Origin: MKUN01 sp964481425
Lineage (GTDB): Bacteria; Bacteroidota; Bacteroidia; Chitinophagales; Chitinophagaceae
NCBI GenBank assembly: GCA_964481425.1
Contig: CAYZTM010000017.1
Coordinates: 31,547 to 95,546 of the forward strand
Length of the DNA stretch: 64,000 nucleotides
Reading direction: 5' to 3'
Shown one piece after another: positions 16,776 to 26,013 of this stretch. Below the pieces are notes generated by a model. That model did no database searches. It worked only from the letters and a program-made list of their open reading frames with translations, and had not been told where the DNA came from. The number at the start of each line of letters is the position of its first letter. Position 1 is the stretch's first letter. Both the position numbers and the translations under genes were made by a program.

Positions 16776-18233
16776 TTACTCTTTCAGCTGATCAAGCAGC
16801 GACTGTATCTTCTCATTATATTCATTTATCTTGTCAGCATAGGCTGTGTCGTTTTCCTCCACCTGCTTATAGCCTAGTTCATATACATCGGCCCGCAGCA
16901 AGCTATATTGCTTCAACAAGCGATTACGGTGCTGAATACCATCAGGCAGGTCAAGAGCCAGCATCTTATCAGCAAGCTTTTGATTCTGCGCCCAATATTT
17001 CATGCCCTCTGCAAGGTAGTGCAGTACAGTATCTCTGGAGGCACTATCATCCAGGCTATATACTTTCAGAGCCTTCTCCTCATTCTCACTGAATTTTTCC
17101 ACGGTCTTTTGGTATTCTGTTGCAGGGTCGGGCAAAGTAATAAAAGTAAAAACGGTGAGTGCGACTACGGCAGTGGTCATCAAGCCGATATTTTTTACCG
17201 GGCTTCTTGCTTCCTTTCCCTTCCTGAGCTCGAAGTAAAAGGTATACCCAATCAACAAGCCGCTAAGCAAGCCTCCTATATGTCCGGCATTGTCGATATT
17301 TCCCTTCATCCCGGCAACAAGATTATAGCCTACAAAAATGAGTATACTTTGCAGCATAGCTTTGCGGGCACTCTTCTCTATAAGATTGGTGGTTAGCATG
17401 GCAAGGAATACCCCGTATATACCAAATATGGCCCCGGATGCACCTACCGATACTGTGAAAGGATGTATGGCAATACTCAAAAGACCAGAGCAAATACCGC
17501 TAAGAAGGTAGGCAGCAGCAAACCGGGTTTTGCCAAGCAATGGCTCAAGTAATACGCCAATGTAGAGCAGTGCGTACATATTCATCAGCAGATGAATGAC
17601 ACCAGCATGCACGAACATACTTGTAAACATGCGCCACCACCCCCCATGTATAGTGTATGGTCGAAAGTCACCACCCCACTGCAGCAAGTCGCCCGTGGTA
17701 GGAGCAATAAAACTGACCCCGGCAATGCACATAATGATAAAAACGAACACATTGATGTCGATGATCAAGGGAGTAATAAAGAAATTTTTGTTGGGTATAA
17801 ATATTCCCCAGAAGCCCCCGAGACCTCCCCCATGCAGGTACTTGCTATATGCGTCCGGATCGTCGGGGCTAAGCCGAAGCGTCAGCTCCCTGCATTTTTC
17901 CGTCAATTCATCGGGACTGAGACTGCTCTTCACTTCACTAAATGCTACGCGAAACTCGTCGATATTCTTTTTGTTCTTGCCCAGGCTAATGAGCCTGCCG
18001 CCAAAGGCTTTGCTTGTAATAGTTGCCCTATCGCCCTCTATACTAATATTCAACACTTCACTATCACCATTGCGGCGCACCCTGGAATAATAGACCACAT
18101 GATGCAAGCTGATATATGCCGGTTCCAAACCAAGCTTCTGTATTGCGTCACAAGCTATTGCTAAAAACTGGTCTGCATTAAGTCCATCAAGCAAGATGGC
18201 TACGCTGTGGGTTTTAGAAAAGAAATGGCTCAT
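16776..18233 (-). CDS. Rhomboid-family intramembrane serine protease
   Basis: A 485-residue protein that cleaves membrane segments of other proteins. Residues 1-130 form a soluble N-terminal domain of unknown type. The rhomboid core spans about 155-335 and includes W-R-M-F-T near 200, HLLMN (N218), the catalytic Ser in GASGAIFG (S266) and the catalytic His in GHIGG (H318). The dyad and oxyanion Asn are all present, so activity is expected. A ~140-residue C-terminal, mostly helical soluble tail follows. The substrate is unknown. Confidence 0.93.
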   Translation of the reverse strand: MSHFFSKTHSVAILLDGLNADQFLAIACDAIQKLGLEPAYISLHHVVYYSRVRRNGDSEVLNISIEGDRATITSKAFGGRLISLGKNKKNIDEFRVAFSEVKSSLSPDELTEKCRELTLRLSPDDPDAYSKYLHGGGLGGFWGIFIPNKNFFITPLIIDINVFVFIIMCIAGVSFIAPTTGDLLQWGGDFRPYTIHGGWWRMFTSMFVHAGVIHLLMNMYALLYIGVLLEPLLGKTRFAAAYLLSGICSGLLSIAIHPFTVSVGASGAIFGIYGVFLAMLTTNLIEKSARKAMLQSILIFVGYNLVAGMKGNIDNAGHIGGLLSGLLIGYTFYFELRKGKEARSPVKNIGLMTTAVVALTVFTFITLPDPATEYQKTVEKFSENEEKALKVYSLDDSASRDTVLHYLAEGMKYWAQNQKLADKMLALDLPDGIQHRNRLLKQYSLLRADVYELGYKQVEENDTAYADKINEYNEKIQSLLDQLKE

Positions 18234-18348
18234 CGGTATGATGTATTTATTTGTAAAGATTCAAGGATGTTGCCAAGATAATCAATTTCCATTTTGCGCA
18301 TAAACGCATAAAAAAGGAGGACGGACACTACATGGAGGATAGATGACA

Positions 18349-18945
18349 TCATACCCGTTTCAGCCAGCCGGTAACGCTCATGCGGGCGCGGGTGGCGGGC
18401 AGCACTTCGTGCTCCAGCTCATCGCTGCGGAAAAAGACGGCCCTGCCGGATGAGGGCAGTATCTGCTGTGAGCCCTGGCCCTGGTAAACCTGGAGTTGCC
18501 CGCCATCGGTATCGAGCCAGTCGCTATTAAGATAAGAGACGAGTGAATACTTGCGGGCGGCATCGTTGCGGAACTGGTCTTTATGGCGTTTGTAAAAACT
18601 ACCCGCCTCGTAATAGGCATAATGAAACTCGCAGGCATTGATGCCGGTGTAGCAAGTACGGTTGAGGTAATCAATAAACTGATCGATCATATCGAGGAAC
18701 TCGAGTTGGTCGGTATCGCGGTTCTTTTTATCGAGCCAGTATATCTTATCGCCACGCAGGTCTTGTTTGGGGTCTTTTAGGGTGGTACGGTTGCCCACAT
18801 TGGCCTGCTGCATGAGGCCCTCTGCATACAGGCGTGCGAGGTTTTGCTGCAACTTTTGCGCCAGTGGCGCAGCAAGGAAAGCATCGGATATACCGATCTT
18901 ATTGGTGACAAAACTCTCTGTCAGTTCTTCGAAACGGGCGAGCAT
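18349..18945 (-). CDS. 2OG-Fe(II) oxygenase, prolyl 4-hydroxylase-like
   Basis: A 198-residue iron- and 2-oxoglutarate-dependent dioxygenase. The iron ligands are visible as H121-x-D123 (RHKDQF) and H179 (LEHEV), and R188 is placed to bind 2-oxoglutarate. The stretch ARKYSLVSYLNSDW followed by GGQLQVY is typical of the family. I place the start at the ATG at 18945 (MLARFEEL). The open frame extends upstream to 19407, but that part reads as Cys-rich random sequence lying antisense to nothing and overlapping the next gene in another frame. The substrate is not known. Confidence 0.9.
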   Translation of the reverse strand: MLARFEELTESFVTNKIGISDAFLAAPLAQKLQQNLARLYAEGLMQQANVGNRTTLKDPKQDLRGDKIYWLDKKNRDTDQLEFLDMIDQFIDYLNRTCYTGINACEFHYAYYEAGSFYKRHKDQFRNDAARKYSLVSYLNSDWLDTDGGQLQVYQGQGSQQILPSSGRAVFFRSDELEHEVLPATRARMSVTGWLKRV

Positions 18946-19072
18946 AAGCGCGCAAATGTACACCAATAATTGACATGTATAACTTACAGGGAATAAATAA
19001 AAAAGAAAAGTTAAGGGGCGATTTAGTAAGCCAGCTAAAAAGCGAAGAAAAGCCGTTTTGTAGTTTCGACGA

Positions 19073-19489
19073 TCAATGATGGTGTCTGAACACAAGGCGG
19101 TTGAACAACCAGGCAAACATGAACATGTACGCTGTTGACATAAGCAGATTGAAGACCATGAGCAGGCGGAGCAGTATGCCACCGCTGCGTACATAAATAG
19201 CATCGACCGAAAGGGCACCGATAAAAATAGTAAGCAGTAGCCATAGGGGTAAAATAACCTGAGGCGCATCAAGCCGCAACGACATTGCATTGAAAGTATA
19301 TGCCATAAGGGCAATAAATACTGTAGAGGCTGCAGGAAAGAGCAGGCAGCACTTGTAAAACCAGCCTTGCGTACGGCGGCCAAGATCAAAAAGGTGAAGC
19401 ACCACAATGAGCATTACCACGAAGCCCATGGGCATAAGCACACAGTATTCGCCGATATAGACAATGCTCCTCAAGGGGATGGCAAGCAT
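19073..19489 (-). CDS. Four-segment membrane protein, unknown function
   Basis: A 138-residue hydrophobic protein with about four membrane helices (roughly 10-32, 46-65, 80-97 and 105-130) and a His-rich C-terminus (VFRHHH). The family is not recognised. It sits 127 bases upstream of the 2OG-oxygenase gene on the same strand. The coherent membrane pattern supports a real gene over a chance frame. Confidence 0.6.
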   Translation of the reverse strand: MLAIPLRSIVYIGEYCVLMPMGFVVMLIVVLHLFDLGRRTQGWFYKCCLLFPAASTVFIALMAYTFNAMSLRLDAPQVILPLWLLLTIFIGALSVDAIYVRSGGILLRLLMVFNLLMSTAYMFMFAWLFNRLVFRHHH

Positions 19490-19558
19490 GAGGCTTGTTT
19501 TGTTGTTAGACCAAAGCTAGGGGCAGAGGTTTAAACATTGTTGTGAAAATTAGTATAG

Positions 19559-21193
19559 CTACCTGACTAGTGTTACATCGCCCTTACGAAATATCTCATC
19601 GCCTTTGAGGCAGCGCAGCTTAACGAAATAATAATAGGTCCCGGCATCACAAATACGACCATTATAAGTACCGTCCCAGCTATGGCCAATAGTGGAAGTA
19701 TAAAAAACAGGCTGCCCCCAGCGGTTGTATATCTCCATATGGAAAGATAAGAGCTCGCCGCAGAGCACATTAAAGCGGTCGTTCCTGCCATCGCCATTCG
19801 GACTAAAGGCTGTGGGTATGGAAACGATACAATTACAATCGTGCTGCTGAATACGGAAAGTGTCTATAACATCGGGGCAGTGCCCGGTGGCCCTGACCCA
19901 ATAGAGGCCTGAAGCATCGGCATTCAAAACGGCCGTAGTATCCCCATTGCTCCAGAGATAGGTACTGTAACCGGGCGGCGCCTGTAACAGTAACGGATCG
20001 CTGCTGATGCAGGTAGTAGTATCCACCATATCGCTTTGCTGCCTGTTGCGTGGTGGTACAGGGTTACCTAAGCCTACCTGGAAGTGCATGTCGGGATCGG
20101 TGGAAAAGCTGAGATCTGTGATATTGCATGCTGTGCCTTTTGCATCGGGGTCGTTGATGCGTATCATAAGGTTTTCGTTGGCATGTGAGGTATATAGTTT
20201 CCCATCCGGGCCAAGGCGCAGGCTACCATAAGAGCCGCTATCACCTATTGCTGTGGCCGACGCATTAACTGCATCCATATCGGGCAGCAGCGAGAGATCA
20301 TACTGCAATATATGCCCCATAAAAGGGGTGACATAAAGTTTATTACCGGTGGGGGAAAAACCAATGCCATAACCGTTAGGCAAAAGCGAATCAAGTGCAC
20401 GGGCATCACTGACATGGCCCGTGGCTTTATCGAAAGAAAAGAGCTCAACATGCCCCCAGGACGAACAGGTAGCCAGCAGGCGTTCATCGGGCGATATCTT
20501 TAATTCACCGGCCATGTAGCTATTCGAGTCAGGATCGGTCAAAGTAGTGGCATAGGAAACAACGGGCAGGGTATCAAGCCCTGTAACCCCGATCTTATAA
20601 GCCAGGAACCGGCCAGAGCCATAGCTATGTGTCAGCAACCAGTTGTAACAGCCCGCACCGGCAACCGCGTAGGCCTTTTCAGTAACATGCGACAACAGTT
20701 TGATGTTCTTTATGCTGCTATCCACGTCGCCCAAGCCATTATTGAGGCGCATGTCAATAAGGTTATACCGGAGATAACCCGGATAAATGCCTGATGCGAC
20801 TGACTCAATACAGTCTGTAGTAAATAAATAGAACCTGCTGGTATCGTCGATAAATGGTACTATGGTTACACCCTGCGTAGCAGAGCCGTAATTCACTGCC
20901 CAGCCCCCTGTATTCCCCAAAAGGCCATCGCCATGAGGCATAAGGCTACCGTTACGGTCCCATACATGATTACCATCGCTGTAAAAGAGCAGTTGGCCAT
21001 TTGCATTGCAGGCGGAGGCAGCACCTTCGCTGGTCTGCATATGGGTCCGTAACAATACTGGTATACCGGTACTGAAATCGAGACCGCAATTGATACCAAA
21101 GGCCCATATATTGTTTTGTGCCTGAGCATACAGAGTGGCAGGGAGCAGTATTATAAATACGACACAGATATGTTTCATGAAGGAGGTAAGCAA
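19559..21193 (-). CDS. T9SS type B cargo protein (gliding motility-associated C-terminal domain)
   Basis: A 544-residue secreted protein. The N-terminal signal peptide (VVFIILLPATLYAQA) leads to a large domain with WD/propeller-like repeats (LYVTPFMGHILQYDLSLLP, SYGSLRLGPDGKLYTSHANE). After a short linker comes the CHU_C/type B sorting domain: IPTAFSPNGDGRNDRF, MEIYNRWGQPVFY, WDGTYNGRICDAGTYYYFV and the terminal KGDVTLVR. Such proteins cross the outer membrane through the T9SS and are attached or released at the surface. A type A cargo gene lies 61 bases upstream on the same strand. Confidence 0.92.
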   Translation of the reverse strand: MLTSFMKHICVVFIILLPATLYAQAQNNIWAFGINCGLDFSTGIPVLLRTHMQTSEGAASACNANGQLLFYSDGNHVWDRNGSLMPHGDGLLGNTGGWAVNYGSATQGVTIVPFIDDTSRFYLFTTDCIESVASGIYPGYLRYNLIDMRLNNGLGDVDSSIKNIKLLSHVTEKAYAVAGAGCYNWLLTHSYGSGRFLAYKIGVTGLDTLPVVSYATTLTDPDSNSYMAGELKISPDERLLATCSSWGHVELFSFDKATGHVSDARALDSLLPNGYGIGFSPTGNKLYVTPFMGHILQYDLSLLPDMDAVNASATAIGDSGSYGSLRLGPDGKLYTSHANENLMIRINDPDAKGTACNITDLSFSTDPDMHFQVGLGNPVPPRNRQQSDMVDTTTCISSDPLLLQAPPGYSTYLWSNGDTTAVLNADASGLYWVRATGHCPDVIDTFRIQQHDCNCIVSIPTAFSPNGDGRNDRFNVLCGELLSFHMEIYNRWGQPVFYTSTIGHSWDGTYNGRICDAGTYYYFVKLRCLKGDEIFRKGDVTLVR

Positions 21194-21254
21194 GGCTACC
21201 GAAATAAACGAAGCAAGAGCATATTTATTTTACGATGCTCCTGTTATTAGTAAG

Positions 21255-22127
21255 CTATTCCACGATGAACTTACCTGAGCTGCCTTGCATGTTGTAGAAG
21301 TACATACCGGCCGGATATTGGCTGATGCTGATATCGCCGGAGCCGTTGACACTGTACTGATGCAGCAGGGTGCCGGCAGCGGTATAGATACGAAGGGTCG
21401 CTGTGCCCATGATGCCACTGTATCGTATAGTGCCTGTGCCCGTTACAGGATTCGGATATACACTTATAAGTGGCGTATTGGAGGTTACGCTGTTAACGGA
21501 AAGCAGGCTGGCCATACAATCGGTATTGGCATATAAAGGATTGTGGTAACGCCAATCGCCATCGTGCATGAAACAAATGAGATCAGTACCGCAATCGCAG
21601 GTGGGCTGCAGCAGGGCTGAACCGAGGAGGCCGCCCAGGGAGATATTGCCTATACCTTCTACCCATGAACCATAAAGCCAGAAACTGCTATCGTAGGTCT
21701 GGAAGTTGATGCGCCTGTGGTACACACCGGATATGTCAATAGAGTCTATAGAACTGACGATGCCCGCAGAGCCGGGATCGGTATCAACTGTATCGCCGGG
21801 TTGTACCATAAAGTTGTAAAGCAAGCGTTCGTGGCCGGTGGCATAATCATAAAAATAGACGCGCCTCAGGCTGTCTTCACGCAGCCCGCCAACGCGCTCA
21901 GAGGGCTGAAATATAGTGTCGGCTGATTGATACAGTTCGTGATAGGTCAATGTATTGATGACAGTATCCCTGTTCGCCAGGCCGTAATAATAATAAGAGG
22001 GAGTGGTATCCCCATTGCCATGGCGTTGTGACCAGATGGTATTATTTGTCGGGAAAGGTATGTAGGCCTGCGCATGAACAGAGACCGAAGCCAGCAGCAA
22101 TATCCAAACAGTAATTATCTTTTTCAT
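21255..22127 (-). CDS. T9SS type A cargo protein of unknown function
   Basis: A 290-residue secreted protein with a signal peptide (IITVWILLLASVSVHAQA). The central part has no domain I recognise. The last ~75 residues are a type A sorting domain: ISVYPNPVTGTGTIRYSG, TLRIYTAAGTLL and the ending PAGMYFYNMQGSSGKFIVE. It is exported by the T9SS. It precedes the type B cargo gene by 61 bases, so the two may be transcribed together. Confidence 0.85.
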   Translation of the reverse strand: MKKIITVWILLLASVSVHAQAYIPFPTNNTIWSQRHGNGDTTPSYYYYGLANRDTVINTLTYHELYQSADTIFQPSERVGGLREDSLRRVYFYDYATGHERLLYNFMVQPGDTVDTDPGSAGIVSSIDSIDISGVYHRRINFQTYDSSFWLYGSWVEGIGNISLGGLLGSALLQPTCDCGTDLICFMHDGDWRYHNPLYANTDCMASLLSVNSVTSNTPLISVYPNPVTGTGTIRYSGIMGTATLRIYTAAGTLLHQYSVNGSGDISISQYPAGMYFYNMQGSSGKFIVE

Positions 22128-22237
22128 ATATCGATAAGTTTAAACGTTGTTTTGTAATGGTTATCAGTAGTATTGACGTAGAAGGGACGTATAACGTTAG
22201 ACAAAAAAGAAAAATTAACAAGACGAGAAAAACCAGC

Positions 22238-22792
22238 TTACTTTTTCAATGCGGCCTGTATCTTGCCATAGAAGTTGGTCTTTCCGTTGGGGTCGCGCTT
22301 AGCATAGTAGATGCTGCCGAACTTAACGTAGATGACCTTGCCATCCTTGCCAATGAGCACACCGGTAGGCATACCATTGTGGAAGTTCATCTTATCGAGG
22401 GTTCTTATGTCTTTTGCTTTAGCGAGGGGAAACTGCAGGTTATATTTTTGTGCAGCGGCCTGTATCTTTTCTTTATCCTCAGCGTTGATGCCTATAAGGC
22501 GGAAGTTAGGGTCGTTCTTGTGCTCGCTCCATATGAAATTGATAATGGGAAAATCGTTATGGCAAGTACCGCAATCGGCATACCAGAAATAGAGGAGGGT
22601 GACTTTACCCTTAATGGATGCATTGCCGATCTTCTTATCATCCATGCCCGTCAGCTCGAAAGGCATATAGCGGGTACCTGTGTAGCTGCAATTGACGGAA
22701 TCGAGATAGCTGATAGGTATGAACTTCTGGGCCCCTGCGCCGAGGGGACCTATCAACAACAAAGCAATAAACAATACAAACTTCAGGCGCAT
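22238..22792 (-). CDS. TlpA-like periplasmic thioredoxin
   Basis: A 184-residue exported thiol-disulfide protein. The start at 22792 (MRLKFVLFIALLLIGPLGAGAQ) gives a clean signal peptide. The active site is C74-G-T-C77 in YFWYADCGTCHNDFP, and a cis-Pro region is visible in NGMPTGVLIG. TlpA-like proteins reduce or isomerise disulfides in the periplasm, often for cytochrome maturation; no such genes are adjacent. It lies 51 bases after ychF on the same strand. Confidence 0.87.
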   Translation of the reverse strand: MRLKFVLFIALLLIGPLGAGAQKFIPISYLDSVNCSYTGTRYMPFELTGMDDKKIGNASIKGKVTLLYFWYADCGTCHNDFPIINFIWSEHKNDPNFRLIGINAEDKEKIQAAAQKYNLQFPLAKAKDIRTLDKMNFHNGMPTGVLIGKDGKVIYVKFGSIYYAKRDPNGKTNFYGKIQAALKK

Positions 22793-22843
22793 TACAGCGT
22801 AGTTAAAAAGTAATTTACGATAAAGCGGGGAAACAGCCAAAGC

Positions 22844-23941
22844 TTATACGTTAAACCTGAAGTGCAGCACATCGCCATCCTGCACCACGTATTCTTTGCC
22901 TTCTATACGCAGGCGACCGTTCTCGCGGCAGGCAGCCTCGCTGCCATATTTCACATAGTCGTCGTAAGCGATCGTCTCGGCCTTGATGAAGCCTTTCTCG
23001 AAATCGGTATGGATAACACCTGCTGCCTGCGGCGCCTTCCAGCCACGGTGAATGGTCCAGGCACGTACTTCCTGCACACCGGCGGTGAAGTAGGTGATGA
23101 GGTTGAGCAACTGGTAAGTGGCACGGATCAGGCGGTTAAGGCCGGGTTCGGTCAGGCCATATTCTTCGAGGAATACAGCCTTATCTTCTTCGTTTTCCAT
23201 CTCCGATATCTGGGCCTCGATGTTGTTGTTCATCACGATAACACCGGCACCTTCTTCGGTAGCGGCCTTTACCAGCGCTTCAGAATATTTATTACCGGTC
23301 TGTATGGCGGCCTCATCTATATTGGCAACGTACAGCACGGGCTTTTGCGTTAAAAGGAAGAGGTCGGCAATGGCTTCGAAGTCCTCACCTTCAAGCTGCA
23401 GGCCGCGTATGTTCTTGCCCTGGAACAGGTGGTCCTTGCACTGCAGCAATACATCGAGCACACGTTTTGCCTTGGGGTCATTCTTCGCTATTTTCTCGGT
23501 ACGCTGTATCTTCTTCTCCACGCTCTCCAGGTCTTTTAGCTGCAGTTCGGTATCTATTATTTCCTTATCGCCTATCGGGTTTATCTCACCTTCTTCACGA
23601 AGAATATTCTCATCCTCGAAGCAACGGATAACATGCACTATGGCATCTACCTCGCGGATATTGGCCAGGAACTTATTACCGAGGCCCTCACCCTGGCTGG
23701 CGCCTTTCACCAGGCCTGCGATATCTACGAACTCTATGGTGGTAGGCACTACCCTGTTGGGCTGCACCAGCTCCGTAAGCTTGGCCAGGCGCTCATCCGG
23801 CACATCCACCTGGCCCACATTGGGCTCAATGGTACAGAAGCGATAGTTAGAGGCCTGGGCCTTTGCACTATTGCTTACTGCGTTAAAAAGGGTCGATTTA
23901 CCTACGTTGGGGAGTCCTACTATGCCTGCTTGTAAAGCCAT
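22844..23941 (-). CDS. ychF: YchF, Obg-family ATPase
   Basis: A 365-residue cytoplasmic P-loop protein that prefers ATP over GTP and binds ribosomes. The G1 loop is GLPNVGKST at the N-terminus, followed by YRFCTIEPNVG (switch region), FVDIAGLVKGASQGEGLGN (G3) and a C-terminal TGS domain (TAGVQEVRAWTIHRGWKAPQAAGVIH...RIEGKEYVVQDGDV). The length and order match the family. A TACTTTTG -7-like element lies upstream (complement of 23962-23969). Confidence 0.97.
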   Translation of the reverse strand: MALQAGIVGLPNVGKSTLFNAVSNSAKAQASNYRFCTIEPNVGQVDVPDERLAKLTELVQPNRVVPTTIEFVDIAGLVKGASQGEGLGNKFLANIREVDAIVHVIRCFEDENILREEGEINPIGDKEIIDTELQLKDLESVEKKIQRTEKIAKNDPKAKRVLDVLLQCKDHLFQGKNIRGLQLEGEDFEAIADLFLLTQKPVLYVANIDEAAIQTGNKYSEALVKAATEEGAGVIVMNNNIEAQISEMENEEDKAVFLEEYGLTEPGLNRLIRATYQLLNLITYFTAGVQEVRAWTIHRGWKAPQAAGVIHTDFEKGFIKAETIAYDDYVKYGSEAACRENGRLRIEGKEYVVQDGDVLHFRFNV

Positions 23942-24019
23942 TATTCTTTGAAAATTTGGCGCAAAAGTAGGGAAATTAATGAGGTAATGTGTGCTTGTCG
24001 GTGAAAAGCGGTACTGAGG

Positions 24020-24769
24020 CTATCCCAGGGGGTAGCCGGGTTTGGCTTTTAGCAAGGCATCAGCCATCAGCCTGCCCACTTTTTCTTTCAGTGCCGGAAC
24101 ATCAGCCAGTGTGAGGCCATCAACAGGTACAGGGTCGAGGTAAACAGCACGATTGCGCCCGGGCCATACGGCCCACCAATGGTTGTAATTCCAGCGATCG
24201 ACCGTATCGGGGAAGACGATGGGGAAGATGGGCGTTTGTGCATTGATGGCGAGGCGAAAAGCACCGTCGAAGATATTTTTGAGCGGTTCTGCGGTCTCAT
24301 TAAAGGTACCTTCAGGGAAAACCAATACGGAACTCTCATACTTCACGGCGCGCCACATGAGGCGCATGCTGCGGGCACGGTTGTGGGCGCTATCCCGCTT
24401 TACCATGATGACGATCTGCTTGTAAATGAAGCCCAACAAGGGCATCGATGACATCTCAGCCTTGCCCAGCGCACGAAAGTACCAGGGTATGGCAGAGAAG
24501 ACCACGACAGTGTCCATATAAGATATATGATTCGCTACCACCACATATCTTCTTTTGGGTGGCTTGGGCCCCTGTATGCGCATGGGCATGCCTATAAGCC
24601 ATAACCAGAACTGCGACCAGTGCCTGATGATGCGCCATATACTGCGCCTTGCCCAGTAATTATTAGGAATGCTAACGGCAACGAATAAGGGAAAAAGCAG
24701 CAAGAGGCATACTACAAATGACAGTATGACCCAGGCCGAGTACAAGGGTTGCAATACTTTGCGCACCAT
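24020..24769 (-). CDS. plsC: 1-acyl-sn-glycerol-3-phosphate acyltransferase (PlsC-like)
   Basis: A 249-residue membrane-bound acyltransferase for phospholipid synthesis. The catalytic NHISYMD motif (H81, D86) and the substrate-binding FPEGTFNE motif (151-158) are present, and a hydrophobic segment (14-34) anchors the N-terminus. It starts three bases after the stop of the upstream four-helix membrane protein, so the two are probably co-transcribed. Related acyltransferases for ornithine lipids cannot be excluded. Confidence 0.88.
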   Translation of the reverse strand: MVRKVLQPLYSAWVILSFVVCLLLLFPLFVAVSIPNNYWARRSIWRIIRHWSQFWLWLIGMPMRIQGPKPPKRRYVVVANHISYMDTVVVFSAIPWYFRALGKAEMSSMPLLGFIYKQIVIMVKRDSAHNRARSMRLMWRAVKYESSVLVFPEGTFNETAEPLKNIFDGAFRLAINAQTPIFPIVFPDTVDRWNYNHWWAVWPGRNRAVYLDPVPVDGLTLADVPALKEKVGRLMADALLKAKPGYPLG

Positions 24770-24772
24770 GAG

Positions 24773-25234
24773 CTATGCAGACATGCCGGGTAATAATGGC
24801 CTTGCTACCTCGCGGCCGGGCCATGGGATAGTGGCCAGGATAATGATCATGGCCACGAGTGTGTACCAAAACAGGCGTTTGAACTTAGCGCCGTCGGCGA
24901 TGTCTTTTTTAGTAGCGCTATAGCCAATGTGTACCAGTACAATTGCTACCAGCATGCCCACGGCATGCTCTACCGCAAAGAAGCGGTTATAGTTGCTGGC
25001 CATGGCTGAGCCGCCAGTGAGTACGCTCCACCAGCCATTCATGAAGTATAAAATAAAGCCAAGCAGCAGCTGTATATCGCAGCTTATCATCAGGAAAAGG
25101 GCTGTTCGTTTGTCGCCTTTGGCAAATGGCTTTTTACCGTTCATGCCACCGAGGCCCTTTATAAGGGTGAGCAATGCAAACAATATTATCAGCCACCTCA
25201 TTACGCTGTGCAGATCAAGAAGCCCTTTTTGCAT
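24773..25234 (-). CDS. Four-helix membrane protein, possibly cytochrome b-like
   Basis: A 153-residue protein with four membrane helices (about 10-28, 46-66, 89-105 and 124-140). Conserved-looking His residues occur in LDLHSVMRW, VEHAVGML and LVHIGYS, which could bind haem as in small b-type cytochromes. I do not recognise a named family and the haem role is inference. It is followed closely by the acyltransferase gene. Confidence 0.65.
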   Translation of the reverse strand: MQKGLLDLHSVMRWLIILFALLTLIKGLGGMNGKKPFAKGDKRTALFLMISCDIQLLLGFILYFMNGWWSVLTGGSAMASNYNRFFAVEHAVGMLVAIVLVHIGYSATKKDIADGAKFKRLFWYTLVAMIIILATIPWPGREVARPLLPGMSA

Positions 25235-25347
25235 AATATGAAAATTTGTAAGCTAAGGTAAGGGGTAATGTCAAAATTCAAAAGTCAAATACCAAAAAAG
25301 GGATCACAAAGTCTCGTTAGCAGCATGGGCTTCCCGAAAAGATCGGC

Positions 25348-25887
25348 TTACCAGTTCATCCTGTTACGCAAGCTACGTACCTGCTCCATATGATGACGGC
25401 CATGCCATGCATATAAAGCCGCAATTTCCCACAGTGGGATGTCCCTCTTGTGCTCCGGATGGTAAAAAGTACGTTGCCAATCTGCATCGCTCATGCCTTG
25501 CATCAATGCATCCCAGCGGCGGTGCAGGGCATGCAGCAAGGTAACCGAAACATTGACCGGGGTGGAAAAATTATCGGGCAATTCAGCCCAGCGGGCTTCC
25601 ATGTATGGTTTTACCTGCGGGTTATCTTCTGTAATGGCGAGCTTGAAACGCATATATGCATTCATGTGGCTATCGGCCAGGTGATGTACTACCTGGTTGA
25701 CCGTCCAGCCACCGGGGCGATAGGCCGTTTGCAATTGCTGTTCATCAAGGTTCTCGATCACTACATCCATCCATGAGGGGAGTGCCGCTATGAGGGTCAT
25801 CCATTCACGGAGCAATTCCGGGCTATATGCCGCGGGCTTTTGATATTTCCCTATGGGATACTTGAGTAGTTCGAGATCATCAGTCAT
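25348..25887 (-). CDS. yfiT: YfiT-family DinB-like metal-binding protein
   Basis: A 179-residue four-helix-bundle protein of the DinB/YfiT superfamily. The N-terminal YPIGKY, the GGWTVNQVVHHLADSH block (metal ligand H69) and WHGRHHMEQV (H162, H166) form the three-His metal site of the family. Members in Bacillus act as bacillithiol-dependent transferases. Bacillithiol also occurs in some Bacteroidota, but I cannot say whether this strain makes it. The length matches the family. Confidence 0.9.
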   Translation of the reverse strand: MTDDLELLKYPIGKYQKPAAYSPELLREWMTLIAALPSWMDVVIENLDEQQLQTAYRPGGWTVNQVVHHLADSHMNAYMRFKLAITEDNPQVKPYMEARWAELPDNFSTPVNVSVTLLHALHRRWDALMQGMSDADWQRTFYHPEHKRDIPLWEIAALYAWHGRHHMEQVRSLRNRMNW

Positions 25888-26013
25888 TTTGAACCAAAAT
25901 TTGTTAGCTATGAAAGTAAAAAAATGTCCCGCAATTTACAGTGGGGGACATTAATTCTATTTAGTTAAGTGGAAGCCTCAGGAGATTTCTCTCTTCGTTC
26001 GAAATGACGAACT

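Noticed and set aside
18946..19407. N-terminal extension of the 2OG oxygenase
   Set aside because: The added residues are Cys-rich and unlike the family, and overlap another coding frame for a membrane protein. The family start fits the ATG at 18945.
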